A program made the position numbers and the translations under genes. A stretch of DNA of 64,000 nucleotides. It comes from DASRLE01 sp963825315 (GTDB lineage: Bacteria > Verrucomicrobiota > Verrucomicrobiia > Limisphaerales > Palsa-1400). The DNA is taken from positions 2,170,001 through 2,234,000 of the forward strand of contig CAWGST010000001.1 of the NCBI GenBank assembly GCA_963825315.1, read 5' to 3'. The notes under the pieces are model-generated. The model saw only the letters and a program-made list of their open reading frames with translations, was not told the DNA's origin and made no database searches. Below are positions 37,055 to 46,093 of the stretch, piece after piece (within the stretch, counting starts at the first letter, position 1; each line of letters opens with the position of its first letter).

Positions 37055-37060
37055 GGGTTG

Positions 37061-37092
37061 ATTTCAAATTTGAAATTTGAAATTTGAAATTT
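37061..37092. repeat. AATTTGAA tandem repeat at a convergent gene junction
   Basis: Four imperfect copies of an 8-base unit (TTTCAAATTTGAAATTTGAA-type) lie between the end of the NHL gene and the end of the NtrC gene. The units are self-complementary and can form an AT hairpin, which could act as a bidirectional terminator. Confidence 0.5.
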
Positions 37093-38551
37093 ACTGAATG
37101 GCCAGCGCCTGTTTGATTTGGAATTTCTCGACGCGTTTGCGCAACGTGGCCCGGGTCACGCCGAGCAGTTTGGCCGCCTGCACCTGATTGCCCTTGGTTT
37201 CCAACAGCGCCTGAATGATCAATTCGCGTTCCACGGCCGGCAGTATCTTCAGGCTCTCCTGCTCCCGCGCCCATTGAAACAGCATCCGGCTCAGGGCCGC
37301 CACGTCCGACGGCCTCTCCTCCGCCAAGGCGGGGCCGGGCGCGCCCGCGGCGGCGGACGGACGTTCGGTGGCGGGAGAAACCCCGCTGGCAATCAGCGCC
37401 GGCAAATCGCCGGGCAGGATCACGTCGCCCTTGGCCATGACCATGGCCCGTTGCATGACATTCTCCAACTCCCGCACGTTGCCCGGCCAGTGAAACCGCT
37501 CCAGCATCTCCACCGCCGACGGCAGAATGGATTTGGGCGGACGGTTCTGCGCCTCGGCAAACTTTTTCAGAAAATAGTTGATGAGCAGCGCAATATCGCC
37601 CCGCCGCTCCCGCAACGGCGGAATGTGGATGCGCACCACGTTGAGCCGGTAAAACAAATCCTCCCGAAACTCCCGCGCCGCCACCGCTTGTTCCAGGCCC
37701 TTGTGCGTGGCGGCGATGACCCGCACATCCACCTTGATGGATTGATTGCCCCCCACCCGCTCGAACGAACCGGACTGGAGCACCCGCAAGATTTTCGCCT
37801 GCGTGGCCAGCGACATGTCCCCAATCTCATCCAGAAAAATCGTGCCGCCGTCGCACTGCTCGAATTTCCCGATGCGCTGGCCGGCGGCGCCGGTGAACGC
37901 GCCCTTTTCGTGTCCGAATAATTCGCTTTCCAGCAGGTTCTCCGGTATGGCGGCGCAGTTGATGGCCAGAAAGGTCGCTTCGCTGCGTTTGCTGTGATGG
38001 TAAATGGCCCGGGCCACCAATTCCTTGCCCGTCCCGCTTTCCCCGGTGATCAAGGCGGTGGCGTTGCTGGCCGCCAATTGGCCGATAACTTTAAACACTT
38101 CCTGCATCGCTTCGCTGCGGCCGATGATCCCCTGGTCATAGTCTTCCGATTCCAGCAGCGGTTCATAGGAAACCACCTGCCGCATATCCCGCGCCGCCTT
38201 GAGCGCGTTGAGCACAATTTGTTTGAGCCGGGGAACATCGAAGGGCTTGAGCAGGTAATCGTAGGCGCCCAACTTCATGGCCTCGATGGCGGTTTGCGTC
38301 GTCCCGTAAGCCGTCATCATGATGACCATTTGTTTGGCGTCCACCTGGCGCAATCGCCGCAGCGTTTCCAGCCCGCTCATCCCCCCCATGCGCACATCCA
38401 TGATCACCAGGTCGGGTTTGAGCCGCGGAAGGATTTTCAACCCCTCCTCGCCGCTGTTGGCCGTCGTCAATTCGATGTCGGCCTGGTCAAAAATGCGGCG
38501 GAAGGAATACTGCACGTCCGCTTCGTCATCAATCAAGAGCACTTTATCCAT
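37091..38551 (-). CDS. Sigma-54 dependent response regulator (NtrC family)
   Basis: 486 residues from ATG 38551 (MDKVLLIDDEADVQYSFRR). Receiver domain with Asp52 in VIMDVRMGG. The AAA+ domain (~145-385) has Walker A GESGTGKE, the sigma-54 contact loop GAFTGA (HEKGAFTGAAGQ), Walker B GGTIFLDEIGDM and RVIAATHKGLE. The C-terminal Fis-type helix-turn-helix is ELIIQALLETKGNQVQAAKLLGVTRATLRKR. It would activate promoters with sigma-54. No kinase gene adjoins it; the next gene upstream on this strand is an esterase, so its sensor is elsewhere. Target promoters were not found. Confidence 0.93.
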   Translation of the reverse strand: MDKVLLIDDEADVQYSFRRIFDQADIELTTANSGEEGLKILPRLKPDLVIMDVRMGGMSGLETLRRLRQVDAKQMVIMMTAYGTTQTAIEAMKLGAYDYLLKPFDVPRLKQIVLNALKAARDMRQVVSYEPLLESEDYDQGIIGRSEAMQEVFKVIGQLAASNATALITGESGTGKELVARAIYHHSKRSEATFLAINCAAIPENLLESELFGHEKGAFTGAAGQRIGKFEQCDGGTIFLDEIGDMSLATQAKILRVLQSGSFERVGGNQSIKVDVRVIAATHKGLEQAVAAREFREDLFYRLNVVRIHIPPLRERRGDIALLINYFLKKFAEAQNRPPKSILPSAVEMLERFHWPGNVRELENVMQRAMVMAKGDVILPGDLPALIASGVSPATERPSAAAGAPGPALAEERPSDVAALSRMLFQWAREQESLKILPAVERELIIQALLETKGNQVQAAKLLGVTRATLRKRVEKFQIKQALAIQ

Positions 38552-38894
38552 ATGCTGTGCCAGAACGATAAACGCCCCGCGCCACGATTGCAGTGTTTTT
38601 TTTGCCCTGGTTTCCAGATCGGCGCATCCATGCACTGCCACCGTGCGATCTGCTGATTCCCTCACCCCACGAAGCGGGGAGAGGGTTAGGGAGAGGGGTT
38701 CGTTCGATCAATGGTAGCAGTATCAAGATGCACCCCTTGCCAGATGGGCGCAAATCAGCTTTCATGCATCCTTTTTTGGCGATTTGCTGAAAAAACTGTA
38801 AAAGGCTCTCTATAAATACTTAAACAACGACACTCTGACCCCTGCTGACCCCTGCCACGCAGTTTTACAAAGCGAATGAGCTGTCTGAACGAAC
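38552..38894. other. Intergenic region with G/C-rich mini-repeat, no gene
   Basis: Contains a CCCTCACCCC ... GGGGAGAGGG mini-repeat (38661-38700) of the kind dispersed in such genomes, and a CTGACCCCTG direct repeat near 38835. It should carry the promoter of the NtrC gene. No RNA gene is visible. Confidence 0.45.
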
Positions 38895-40130
38895 TCAACG
38901 GAAAATCAGTTGGGCAAACTGATACAAATCTTTCTTCCAGACGCGAAATTCGTGCATGCCGGAGTCCACATGCCAGATGTGGGGAACGTTCTTTTCCTTG
39001 AGATACGCGTGGGTCCGCTGGCTGAAGTTGATCAGACCGTCCTTGTCGCCGCAGGAGATCCAGAGCAGTTTGAGCATTGAGGTCGCTTTCGCCGGATCGG
39101 GCACCAATTGTTCGGGCGGCCTCGTGTTCGGCGCAGAGGAGAATCCACCAATCCAGGCGAAGGTATCGAGATGACCGAGTCCGAAGTTCAGCGATTGTCC
39201 GCCGCCCATGGAAAGTCCCGCAAGCGCGCGGCTTTCGCGATCGGCTTTCACGGAATATTTCGATTCGATGGACGGAATGAGGTCTTTCAGCAGGTCCTGC
39301 TCGAATTTTTCAAAGGCCGGCGCGGTGGCGAACACATTTCCCTCGGCGCGGTCATTTGGTTGCGCCCGTCCGTTGGGCATCACGACAATCATCGGGACCG
39401 CTTTCTTGTCGGCGATGAGGTTGTCAAGGATGACTTCGGGACTGCCGTGTTGGTGCCATTCTTCTTCGTCACCACCGATGCCATGCAGCAAGTAAAGGAC
39501 AGGATACTCGGAATCGGGCGAGTAGCCTGGCGGCATATAGATGAGCGCCTTGCGTTTGTTGCCGACGGTCTTCGAGTCGTATTCAATCATCTCCAGCTTG
39601 CCGTGCGGAATGTCATCGCGTTTCGATGCGAATCCCGTGGGCGGCTCCGGGAAAACAGGTTTGTCATCCGGGCCGAGCACGATAGGCCGGCCGAATGCGG
39701 CTCGCGCTTCTGGTGGCAAATTGGCCGGAGCGGCATTTGTGACCGCGGGCTGCTCCACACGGGTTGCTTTGAACTCCTCCTTGGCGAAGTCACCCACTTC
39801 ACGGGTGAACGCGATTTCATTTGTGCCGATCTTTCCGGTGTATTGAATGCGCACTTCGTTATCTTGGATATTCAGCATTTCCACAAAGCTCACGGTGTCG
39901 CCGTGGATCTTGCCTTCCTTCAGCTCCGTTTCACGCTTCTGGTCGTTGACCTCTGCCGCGGCTTTACCGGTCAGTTTGTCACCGTCAGTCTGGAACTTGA
40001 AAACGTATTTTTGTGTGCCGATCTGGGTGTCGAATTCCGCGCGCCATTGGCCTGCGATGTCAGTCGCGTGAGCGGTGCAAGCCAGAAGTCCTGTCAGACT
40101 ACAGAGCAGAAGTATTAGTGTTTTTTTCAT
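38895..40130 (-). CDS. Exported carbohydrate esterase (CE1/feruloyl esterase-like)
   Basis: 411 residues from ATG 40130 (an ATG two codons upstream, 40136, is equally possible). Signal peptide (MKKTLILLLCSLTGLLACTAHA). An N-terminal beta domain (DIAGQWRAEFDTQIGTQKYV, residues ~25-120) resembles modules found in similar enzymes. The alpha/beta-hydrolase domain has RKALIYMPPGYSPDSEYPVLYLLHGIGGDE, the nucleophile motif LAGLSMGGGQS, the acid in WISCGDKDGLI, and the catalytic His in DSGMHEFRVWK. This is the esterase D/CE1 type that removes acetyl or feruloyl groups from xylan. With the GH8 enzyme it hints at hemicellulose use. Confidence 0.88.
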   Translation of the reverse strand: MKKTLILLLCSLTGLLACTAHATDIAGQWRAEFDTQIGTQKYVFKFQTDGDKLTGKAAAEVNDQKRETELKEGKIHGDTVSFVEMLNIQDNEVRIQYTGKIGTNEIAFTREVGDFAKEEFKATRVEQPAVTNAAPANLPPEARAAFGRPIVLGPDDKPVFPEPPTGFASKRDDIPHGKLEMIEYDSKTVGNKRKALIYMPPGYSPDSEYPVLYLLHGIGGDEEEWHQHGSPEVILDNLIADKKAVPMIVVMPNGRAQPNDRAEGNVFATAPAFEKFEQDLLKDLIPSIESKYSVKADRESRALAGLSMGGGQSLNFGLGHLDTFAWIGGFSSAPNTRPPEQLVPDPAKATSMLKLLWISCGDKDGLINFSQRTHAYLKEKNVPHIWHVDSGMHEFRVWKKDLYQFAQLIFR

Positions 40131-40580
40131 AAGCATCTTTGTTGAGGCATTTGTTGTGCAAGTGCAAATGTCACTTTTTAAACTCTCATTTTTTGTCTTG
40201 GCTCGGGGCATGTCAACATGGTGTCGCGCCCCGCCCGCTCTGTCCACCCACAAATCCGCCTTTGCCGCCGCATCCATTTCAATGCAGCAGTTCCACCAGA
40301 CCCGTTTCATCCGCAATACTTTTTGCCAGCGGTTGATCGAGCGTTGCCAGACTGAATCCATGTTGCTGGGCCTCTGCCAGACATTCCTCTGCCATCTGGA
40401 TTTTTCGAGCACGGGAAAAAAGGCCTTTGCCCGCAGAACACGATGGACGCAGATGAAGAATTCTTATTCCGTATCTGCGTTAATCGGCGTGTTCTGCGGG
40501 CAAGTCTGGATTCGGTTGCGGCTGGCTGCGCTGTGGTCTTTGTGGCAAAATGATTCCGTGGTTTCCCCGGTTTTCCATAA
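40131..40580. other. Region upstream of the esterase, no gene recognised
   Basis: The esterase promoter should lie near 40131-40200. The rest has only short frames without protein-like sequence. Confidence 0.4.
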
Positions 40581-40872
40581 TCTTTCCGGGCACCCATGAA
40601 AAGGCAGAAGGAAGAAGTCAAAAGAGGAATCCGGTTCGACTTTTAGCTGTTTTTCAGATTTCTTAATTCTTACTTCTTACTTCTTAATTCACCTCAGAAT
40701 CCGTGGTCAAACTCTTAAAACACCGATGGTCATTAAACCGTCCAACCAGTCCAAGCCGGCTTTATCGTTAATGTAACGGGCTTGTTACGGGTTTGTAACG
40801 GCAAATGTTACCGGCTAAGTCGTTGACTATCAACATTTGTTACCGTGTTTCCCCTTTTTTGGACCTACATAT
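40581..40872. repeat. Left copy of a ~290 bp inverted repeat
   Basis: The sequence from CACCCATGAAAAGGCAG (40591) through the TTCTTACTTCTT tract, the TTTATCGTTAATGTAACGGG stretch and GTTGACTATCAACA is closely matched in reverse complement by 45420-45706. The copies share most positions but differ by small indels. Neither has coding potential. Between them lie four minus-strand genes (40912-45167). Confidence 0.8.
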
Positions 40873-40911
40873 CAATTCTGCGTTTCTGGCTAAAATCGCC
40901 GCGGGACGCGT

Positions 40912-41301
40912 TCAAGCGCGTGCCGGGGCGTCCTGCGGATCGCCCAGCAGCCGCTGAATCTCGCTGACAATGGTGCTCAGGGACGCGGTCTTGTCCAGAT
41001 AACTGGCGACCTTCTTTTGAATGGTGTCGCGCACGACCTGGCGGTCAAAGACAGCGCCTGTCAGGAGCAGGATTGGCGTGTTCGGCGCGAGCTTCTTGAA
41101 CTCCTCGATCAAAATGAAGCCGTCGCCCTCTTCGATTTGGAAATCCATGATGATCAATTGGGGCGGGTCTTCCTTGACGATTTTCCTGGCCTGCTCGGCC
41201 TCGGCCGCGGTGGAGACGCGATACCCTTTGATGGTCAGTACCTCCTGCAACAATTCACGGATGTCGGGTTCGTCATCTACGGAGAGAATGTGTTTCTTCA
41301 T
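40912..41301 (-). CDS. Stand-alone CheY-like response regulator
   Basis: 129 residues consisting of one receiver domain: acidic pair in ILSVDDEPDIRE, phosphoacceptor Asp53 in LIIMDFQIEEGDG, Thr in PILLLTGAVF, and Lys near SYLDKTAS. No output domain. It lies 20 bases after the CHASE3-PAS sensor gene on the same strand and probably works with it, although that sensor lacks a kinase domain, so an external kinase is needed. Confidence 0.88.
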   Translation of the reverse strand: MKKHILSVDDEPDIRELLQEVLTIKGYRVSTAAEAEQARKIVKEDPPQLIIMDFQIEEGDGFILIEEFKKLAPNTPILLLTGAVFDRQVVRDTIQKKVASYLDKTASLSTIVSEIQRLLGDPQDAPARA

Positions 41302-41321
41302 GGGCGGTAGTCCTTTCTCGA

Positions 41322-42485
41322 TCAGGCCGGTTTTTGCGACCCGTTCTGCATGCGCACGGTGACAACGGCCCCCACCACTTTGTCATGGTCGCGCAAGGGA
41401 ACCATGCTGTAGCGCACCGGGGCGGTCTGGCCGGACTTGGTGAGCAACACGGCTTCGCGGTCCTGAATTTCGCGGCCCTCGTGCATGGCAAAGGTGATGG
41501 GGTTTTGCGGGGGCGACCCGGCGGAGGCTTCCGCGTTCAACCGCAGGACACGATCCAGGGACTGGGCGACAAGGTCTTGCGGTTCCCAATTGGTATGATG
41601 AGAGACGGCCGGGTTGATGCGGCTGATGTTCAAGGCTCGGCTGATGACGAAAACGAGTTCGCCAATGGAATTGATGATAAGCTGGCTGTAGCGGAGTTGA
41701 TGGTCCAGGGATTGACCGGACCAGCGCCGCTCCAGGTTTTCCTGTTTGAGGGACTGGTTGGATTTGAGCAACTCGGCCGTGCGTTCCTGCACTTTGGCCT
41801 CCAATTGCGCGTTGGCTTCCTCCAGGGCAAGGGTGGCGCGACGGCGGGCGGCAAGGTCATCCCGCATGAGCCACACCACGAAAGCCAGCAGCACGAAATT
41901 AACCAATACGCCGGTATAAACCGTGGTGCGCGTCGCCTGCGCGTTCAAACGCGAGTCTTGATCGCGCTGCTTGAGCAGACTGTTTTCCGAGGCGGTAATG
42001 TTCCCGGCCAGCCGCTGGATTTTGCCCATGGGCTCGACATCGGGATGCGCGGTCATGACCTCGCGCGCGGCCTCAAGGCCGCCTTGCGCGCGGGCCTGAA
42101 CGACGGACCGCGTAAAATCGACGCGGTTGCTGATCAGGTTTTCCAATTCGAGAATCTGCGGGTTCTGCAACTCCTTCTCTTCGCCGGAATGAGTCAGGGC
42201 TTTGGCCACGGTCAGGTGTTCGATCATTTCCGCATAAGCGGAGCGATAAGCGCCCTGATCGCGCGCGTCGCCGGTCAGCAGGTAGGTGCGCAAGGCGGAA
42301 TCGCCGGCGTGAAGGGAGGAGAGAATGGCGTTTACTTCGATGATGACGGCATGGGTTTTATTGACCCAATCGCTGCTTTTTATGGCCTCCTGAATCGTCG
42401 TCACGGCGGACATGGCGATAAAGACAAGGATGGCCAACATCAGCACAAAAAGGCCGATGACACGCTGCTCAATTTTTTCTTTCAT
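41322..42485 (-). CDS. CHASE3-PAS membrane sensor without kinase domain
   Basis: 387 residues. Helix 1 (VIGLFVLMLAILVFIAMSAV), a periplasmic CHASE3 domain with TYLLTGDARDQGAYRSAYAEM, helix 2 (VYTGVLVNFVLLAFVVWLM), a coiled coil (ALEEANAQLEAKVQERTAELLKS) and a PAS-like domain (LIINSIGELVFVISRALNI, LTKSGQTAPVRYSMVPLRDH). It ends after the PAS domain at about residue 387. Histidine-kinase H-box and ATPase domains are missing, with no sign of a truncated tail in the next 20 bases before the receiver gene. Probably a sensory partner for another kinase. Confidence 0.85.
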   Translation of the reverse strand: MKEKIEQRVIGLFVLMLAILVFIAMSAVTTIQEAIKSSDWVNKTHAVIIEVNAILSSLHAGDSALRTYLLTGDARDQGAYRSAYAEMIEHLTVAKALTHSGEEKELQNPQILELENLISNRVDFTRSVVQARAQGGLEAAREVMTAHPDVEPMGKIQRLAGNITASENSLLKQRDQDSRLNAQATRTTVYTGVLVNFVLLAFVVWLMRDDLAARRRATLALEEANAQLEAKVQERTAELLKSNQSLKQENLERRWSGQSLDHQLRYSQLIINSIGELVFVISRALNISRINPAVSHHTNWEPQDLVAQSLDRVLRLNAEASAGSPPQNPITFAMHEGREIQDREAVLLTKSGQTAPVRYSMVPLRDHDKVVGAVVTVRMQNGSQKPA

Positions 42486-42502
42486 GCGCGCTGATCAACA
42501 AG

Positions 42503-43672
42503 TCAAAAATTAATGACAATGGAACTGGTCGGATTTTGTCCCGCAACAGGATCCGAAGATGCCGGATCGGCTTCAACGACGGTGGCCAGTATCTGACCCA
42601 TGCCGTTAGAGTAGGTGAATTCGGAGGCGGTTGTCCAGTCCAGATTCAGGGAATTGGCCAGGGTCGTGGCAATCTGCCGGATGGTTGAACCCGCCCCTGC
42701 CAGTTGCAGGACGGAGTTTGTCTGGCTGTAATGAATGTAGCTGCCGGCCTGGCTGACGTAACAAGCATCGTCATTAAGCCCCGGCATGTTGACCACAACG
42801 AGCCTGGCGGTGTATCCCTTGGCCGGCAACACCAAGCCGGCCAGTATGATGTAGTCATAGGGCATGACGACACGGAAGAATTGCATCCGGGCGGAAGACG
42901 TCGTGGTGGGCAGCGGGGCGATTTGGGCGGCGGGAACATACGCCAGATCGATGGCGTCCTGGGGTTGGCCGGGCACCGCATTGGTTTCCATGGGCGCGAT
43001 GTTGGTCAAGGCCACGTTCGTGATTGTCGTCCAGGAGAAAGGCGCGGTCGGGTTGGTCGTGCTTTGCAACTGGACGGTTGCGCCTGCTGTTCCGCCAATA
43101 TTCAAATTCAACTGGCCATTGGAAACGGCTAAATTCAAGACAGGCGGGATGCCCCATATTTGAGCCTGGGTAATATTGGTGGATGAAGCAGCGGCGGATG
43201 AACCGGAACCGGAACCGGAACTGGAACCGCCCGCCGCGCTGGTTCCGGCTCCGGAGCCGCCGGGCGGTGGTTTGCCGCTGCCCGCCTTGCCCTGCCCCGA
43301 CGGCGGCGGCGGCGGCAGATCGCCGCTTGAGACAATCTCAGTGGTCTCAGGCGGCGCATTGCTGCTATAAGTGATCTCGCCGCAAAACGGACTGATTTGC
43401 CCATTCTTGGCAAAGGCGCTCACAGCGATGTAATACAATGTGCCGTACGCCAAATTGCTTATGGTCCCGCTGGTTTGAGCGGCAGGGTAGATGTTCGTGG
43501 CAAAATACACTCCGCTGTTGGTGCCCCAAGCCAGATGATACCCGACAATATTGTTGGAACTCGACGGCGGATTCCAACTGAGAGTCACCTGCACCTGGGC
43601 CTGACCATCGGCTGCAAAGCGACTGGAGAACAATCCAAAACCAAAAACAAGTATTAGAATTAGTGTGCGCAT
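42503..43672 (-). CDS. Secreted fibronectin type III-domain protein
   Basis: 389 residues from ATG 43672 (MRTLILILVFGFGLFSSRFA). An Fn3 domain (QVTLSWNPPSSSNNIVGYHLA, YYIAVSAFAKNG) is followed by a very Pro/Gly/Ser-rich linker (residues ~125-175). A C-terminal beta domain (NLNIGGTAGATVQLQSTTNP, FFRVVMP) continues into VVVNMPGLNDDACYVSQ. The same Fn3 plus ...FFRV tail layout is common in the secreted proteins of this group. It is 17 bases upstream of the sensor gene in the same direction. Confidence 0.75.
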   Translation of the reverse strand: MRTLILILVFGFGLFSSRFAADGQAQVQVTLSWNPPSSSNNIVGYHLAWGTNSGVYFATNIYPAAQTSGTISNLAYGTLYYIAVSAFAKNGQISPFCGEITYSSNAPPETTEIVSSGDLPPPPPSGQGKAGSGKPPPGGSGAGTSAAGGSSSGSGSGSSAAASSTNITQAQIWGIPPVLNLAVSNGQLNLNIGGTAGATVQLQSTTNPTAPFSWTTITNVALTNIAPMETNAVPGQPQDAIDLAYVPAAQIAPLPTTTSSARMQFFRVVMPYDYIILAGLVLPAKGYTARLVVVNMPGLNDDACYVSQAGSYIHYSQTNSVLQLAGAGSTIRQIATTLANSLNLDWTTASEFTYSNGMGQILATVVEADPASSDPVAGQNPTSSIVINF

Positions 43673-43886
43673 GTCTTTCTTTCGTTTTTTTCCAACAATT
43701 GCAATCAAACTTGCCCAAAACATCCTGACGCAACTTCCATGCCATTCACATTATGCAGCAACTTCGCCGGTTCGTCGCCGTTGTCTGCCGCGCAGCCGCA
43801 ATATAGTGCCAAAATTGCCGTTATAAACAAGCTTTATTTGGGCGGCGTACCAGGGTGTCGCCAAAAGCCCGGACGCGCCTCAATGA
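43673..43886. other. Short gap between two minus-strand genes
   Basis: It carries the presumed promoter of the fibronectin-type gene. A TGGCACTATATTGC sequence on the minus strand near 43800 resembles a sigma-54 promoter but has the wrong spacing (see rejected items). Confidence 0.35.
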
Positions 43887-45167
43887 CTATTTGATGGAAG
43901 CATCCAGGCTGACGCCTTCCTTTGTGCTGCGGGCGTAGATGCGGCCGTTGCTGATGCTGGCGTAGTTCCAGCATTTGCCGGCCAAGACATGGCTCCGCGC
44001 CACCTCGGTGTAGGCCGTGGGGGTCGCCTTGACTAATACCAAGTCGCCCGCATCGCTCAATACCAGCACATGGCCGTCTGCCAAGGTGCATCCGCCCGGC
44101 CCAAATCCGTCCTGTGACCAAAGCACGCGTCCGGTGGCCATTTCGACGCATTTGAGCGGAGCCTGGCCAAATTTCGCCTGGCCAAATATTCCATATAGAT
44201 AACCGTTGGCGCAGACCGGGGTGCTCCAATGGCTGGCGATAACATTGGCCGGCTGATGCCAGACTTGTGCCGCGGTAAAGCCATTGGCTGATTTGCTGAT
44301 GCGACAGGCACTGGAGCCGATTCCATAGCCCGCCGAACAATAGACCATGTCCCCGGAAACAACAGGCGATATCGCCGCCGAACCGGAGTAGCGGAAGGGA
44401 AAGCGCCACAGGACCGCGCCCGTTTGCGGCACGAGGGAAATCAACCCGCTCTGCGTGTAGAAAATGATCTGGCGCTGGCCCGATAGGGTCGCAGCAACAG
44501 GGGTGGAGTGGGTCATCTTATCATCCTGGCCCTGCCACACGACGTGCCCGTCGTGCTTGTCAAAGGCCAACAGCGACTGTCCAGCCCCGCCGCCGGCGAT
44601 GAAGACCAAATCGCCGTCAATGAGCGGGGACGCGGCGCTTTCCCAATGAATGTTCCGGCCGGCATGTTCCTTTATCACATTGCAGGCCCAGATTTGTTTC
44701 CCCGTGGCGGCATCCAGGCATTGCAACACCATCCGGGAAGAATAAGTATAAACTTTGCCATCGTCGTATGTGGGAGTCGAACGCGGACCATCCCCGCCGT
44801 CGTTGTCGGGCGTTCCTTTGTTGCCGCCGTCATCGTATTGGGCGACGCCCAGGGGCACGGACCAAAGTTCCCGGCCGCTGTTCGCGTCCAGCGCCACACA
44901 AACTTCCTGATGGGCGCCTTGCGCCTCGCGCGCGACCAGGGTAAAGGCTTTGCCCCCGCCGACGGTGAGGGCGCTGAAGCCGTCCTGAAGGGGGGCCTTC
45001 CAAATCTGGCGCAGGCCGGTCTGCGGCCACTTCGTCAAAATCTTCTCGGGACTTGTGCCGTCGTGATTCGGCCCGCGGAATTGCGTCCAATCAACCGCCT
45101 GGACAGGGCAGGAAAACAGGCTTGCGGCCAAGGCAGCAAGTACGACGGTCTTGAGTTGAATAATCAT
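43887..45167 (-). CDS. PQQ-type beta-propeller repeat protein, exported
   Basis: 426 residues from ATG 45167 (MIIQLKTVVLAALAASLFS, signal peptide ending CPVQA). Repeats of the tryptophan-docking propeller kind: WTQFRGPNHDGTSPEKIL, ALDANSGRELWSVPLGVAQ, CLDAATGKQIWACNVIKEHA, AFDKHDGHVVWQGQDDKM, and EMATGRVLWSQDGFGPGG. The N-terminal WTQFRGPNHDG motif is typical of the abundant PQQ-binding-like proteins in Planctomycetota and Verrucomicrobiota. No PQQ-ligand or dehydrogenase residues were recognised, so binding of a cofactor is not implied; it may be a scaffold protein. Confidence 0.85.
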   Translation of the reverse strand: MIIQLKTVVLAALAASLFSCPVQAVDWTQFRGPNHDGTSPEKILTKWPQTGLRQIWKAPLQDGFSALTVGGGKAFTLVAREAQGAHQEVCVALDANSGRELWSVPLGVAQYDDGGNKGTPDNDGGDGPRSTPTYDDGKVYTYSSRMVLQCLDAATGKQIWACNVIKEHAGRNIHWESAASPLIDGDLVFIAGGGAGQSLLAFDKHDGHVVWQGQDDKMTHSTPVAATLSGQRQIIFYTQSGLISLVPQTGAVLWRFPFRYSGSAAISPVVSGDMVYCSAGYGIGSSACRISKSANGFTAAQVWHQPANVIASHWSTPVCANGYLYGIFGQAKFGQAPLKCVEMATGRVLWSQDGFGPGGCTLADGHVLVLSDAGDLVLVKATPTAYTEVARSHVLAGKCWNYASISNGRIYARSTKEGVSLDASIK

Positions 45168-45419
45168 GGCGGCCCAACAATCCCCCAAAATTTCCATCTG
45201 TCAAGTTTCATCAGGCATTTCCCGTTGCCGTGTTCGAAGCCTTGCATTTTGAAATGCTTTGGTTTTCTCAAGAGAACTTGGGTCGAACAATATTGCCCCG
45301 AAAAAAACCGTGAAAATTTCGACATTTTGAATATAAGTAATTATCAGCAAGTAGCTTCCACAATTGACAATGCATAATGGTCAAGGGTCGGGTTTGCCGC
45401 GAAGAATGGCAAGAAAGGC

Positions 45420-45706
45420 AAGATATGGGTGATAGGTCTGGAAAATCGGCAACACGGCAACAAGTGTTGATAGTCAACGAGTTAGCTGGCAACATTTGCC
45501 GTTACAAAGCCGTAACAAGCCCGTTACATTAACGATAAAGCCGGATTGGACTCGGTTTAAGAATTTGACCACGGATTCCGAAGTGAATTAAGATTTAAGA
45601 AGTAAGAATTAAGAAATCTGAAAAACAGCCAAAAGTCGAACCGGATTTGTTTTTTGACTTCTTAATTCTGCCTTCTGCCTTTTTCATGGGTGGGCTTGCC
45701 TGGAAA
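45420..45706. repeat. Right copy of the ~290 bp inverted repeat
   Basis: Reverse-complement partner of 40581-40872: it contains GTTGATAGTCAACGAGTTAG, CCCGTTACATTAACGATAAA and TTTTTCATGGGTGG. Its outer edge lies 150 bases before the cas3 remnant. Confidence 0.8.
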
Positions 45707-45855
45707 GACGCGAACCGCGAAAGTAGTTCGGGGGAACCAATCCGGGTTTGCTCCCGCGCACGCTTTCAAATGGAACAAGATTTACCTTGTCATCATTGCC
45801 GGTCAGGGGTAATAAAGGTGCCACGCCCCGGTGGGAACATGGTCAGGAAACGAGC

Positions 45856-45998
45856 ATGAGATTCTTCGCGCACACGGCTGAAGACGACCAAGGCAACCGC
45901 TTGCCAGAGGAGAAATGGCAACCCCTGTCCGAACATCTTCGCAACGTCGCGCTGCTGGCGAAAGAATTTGCAATTCCCCTTGCCCTCGTCGCCGAGGC
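45856..45998 (+). pseudogene. Remnant of a cas3-like HD-nuclease N-terminus, part 1 (interrupted by IS)
   Basis: From ATG 45856 the frame reads MRFFAHTAEDDQGNRLPEEK, WQPLSEHLRNVALLAKEFA, IPLALVAEA. This is the start of type I Cas3 proteins (FYAHS...W.PL..HL..VA..A..FA) with the first metal-binding His residues. The ISAs1 element (45999-47943) then cuts it, duplicating CGCCGAGGC. The frame resumes at 47953 and stops at 48007. The rest of the nuclease and the whole helicase are missing. In canonical type I-C loci cas3 is the first gene, exactly where this remnant lies relative to cas5. Confidence 0.75.
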
Positions 45999-46093
45999 CA
46001 CGGCTGGCTCATGAGGAAGTGGAAGTTGCCTAAAGACAGGAGGTTATTCACTTTGGACTGGACACCGGTTTGAAACTTTTTTAACCTGTGGAC

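Noticed and set aside
43788..43815. Sigma-54 promoter-like TGGCAC...TTGC on the minus strand
   Set aside because: The distance between the GG and GC elements is 9 bases rather than 10, and the match is otherwise weak.
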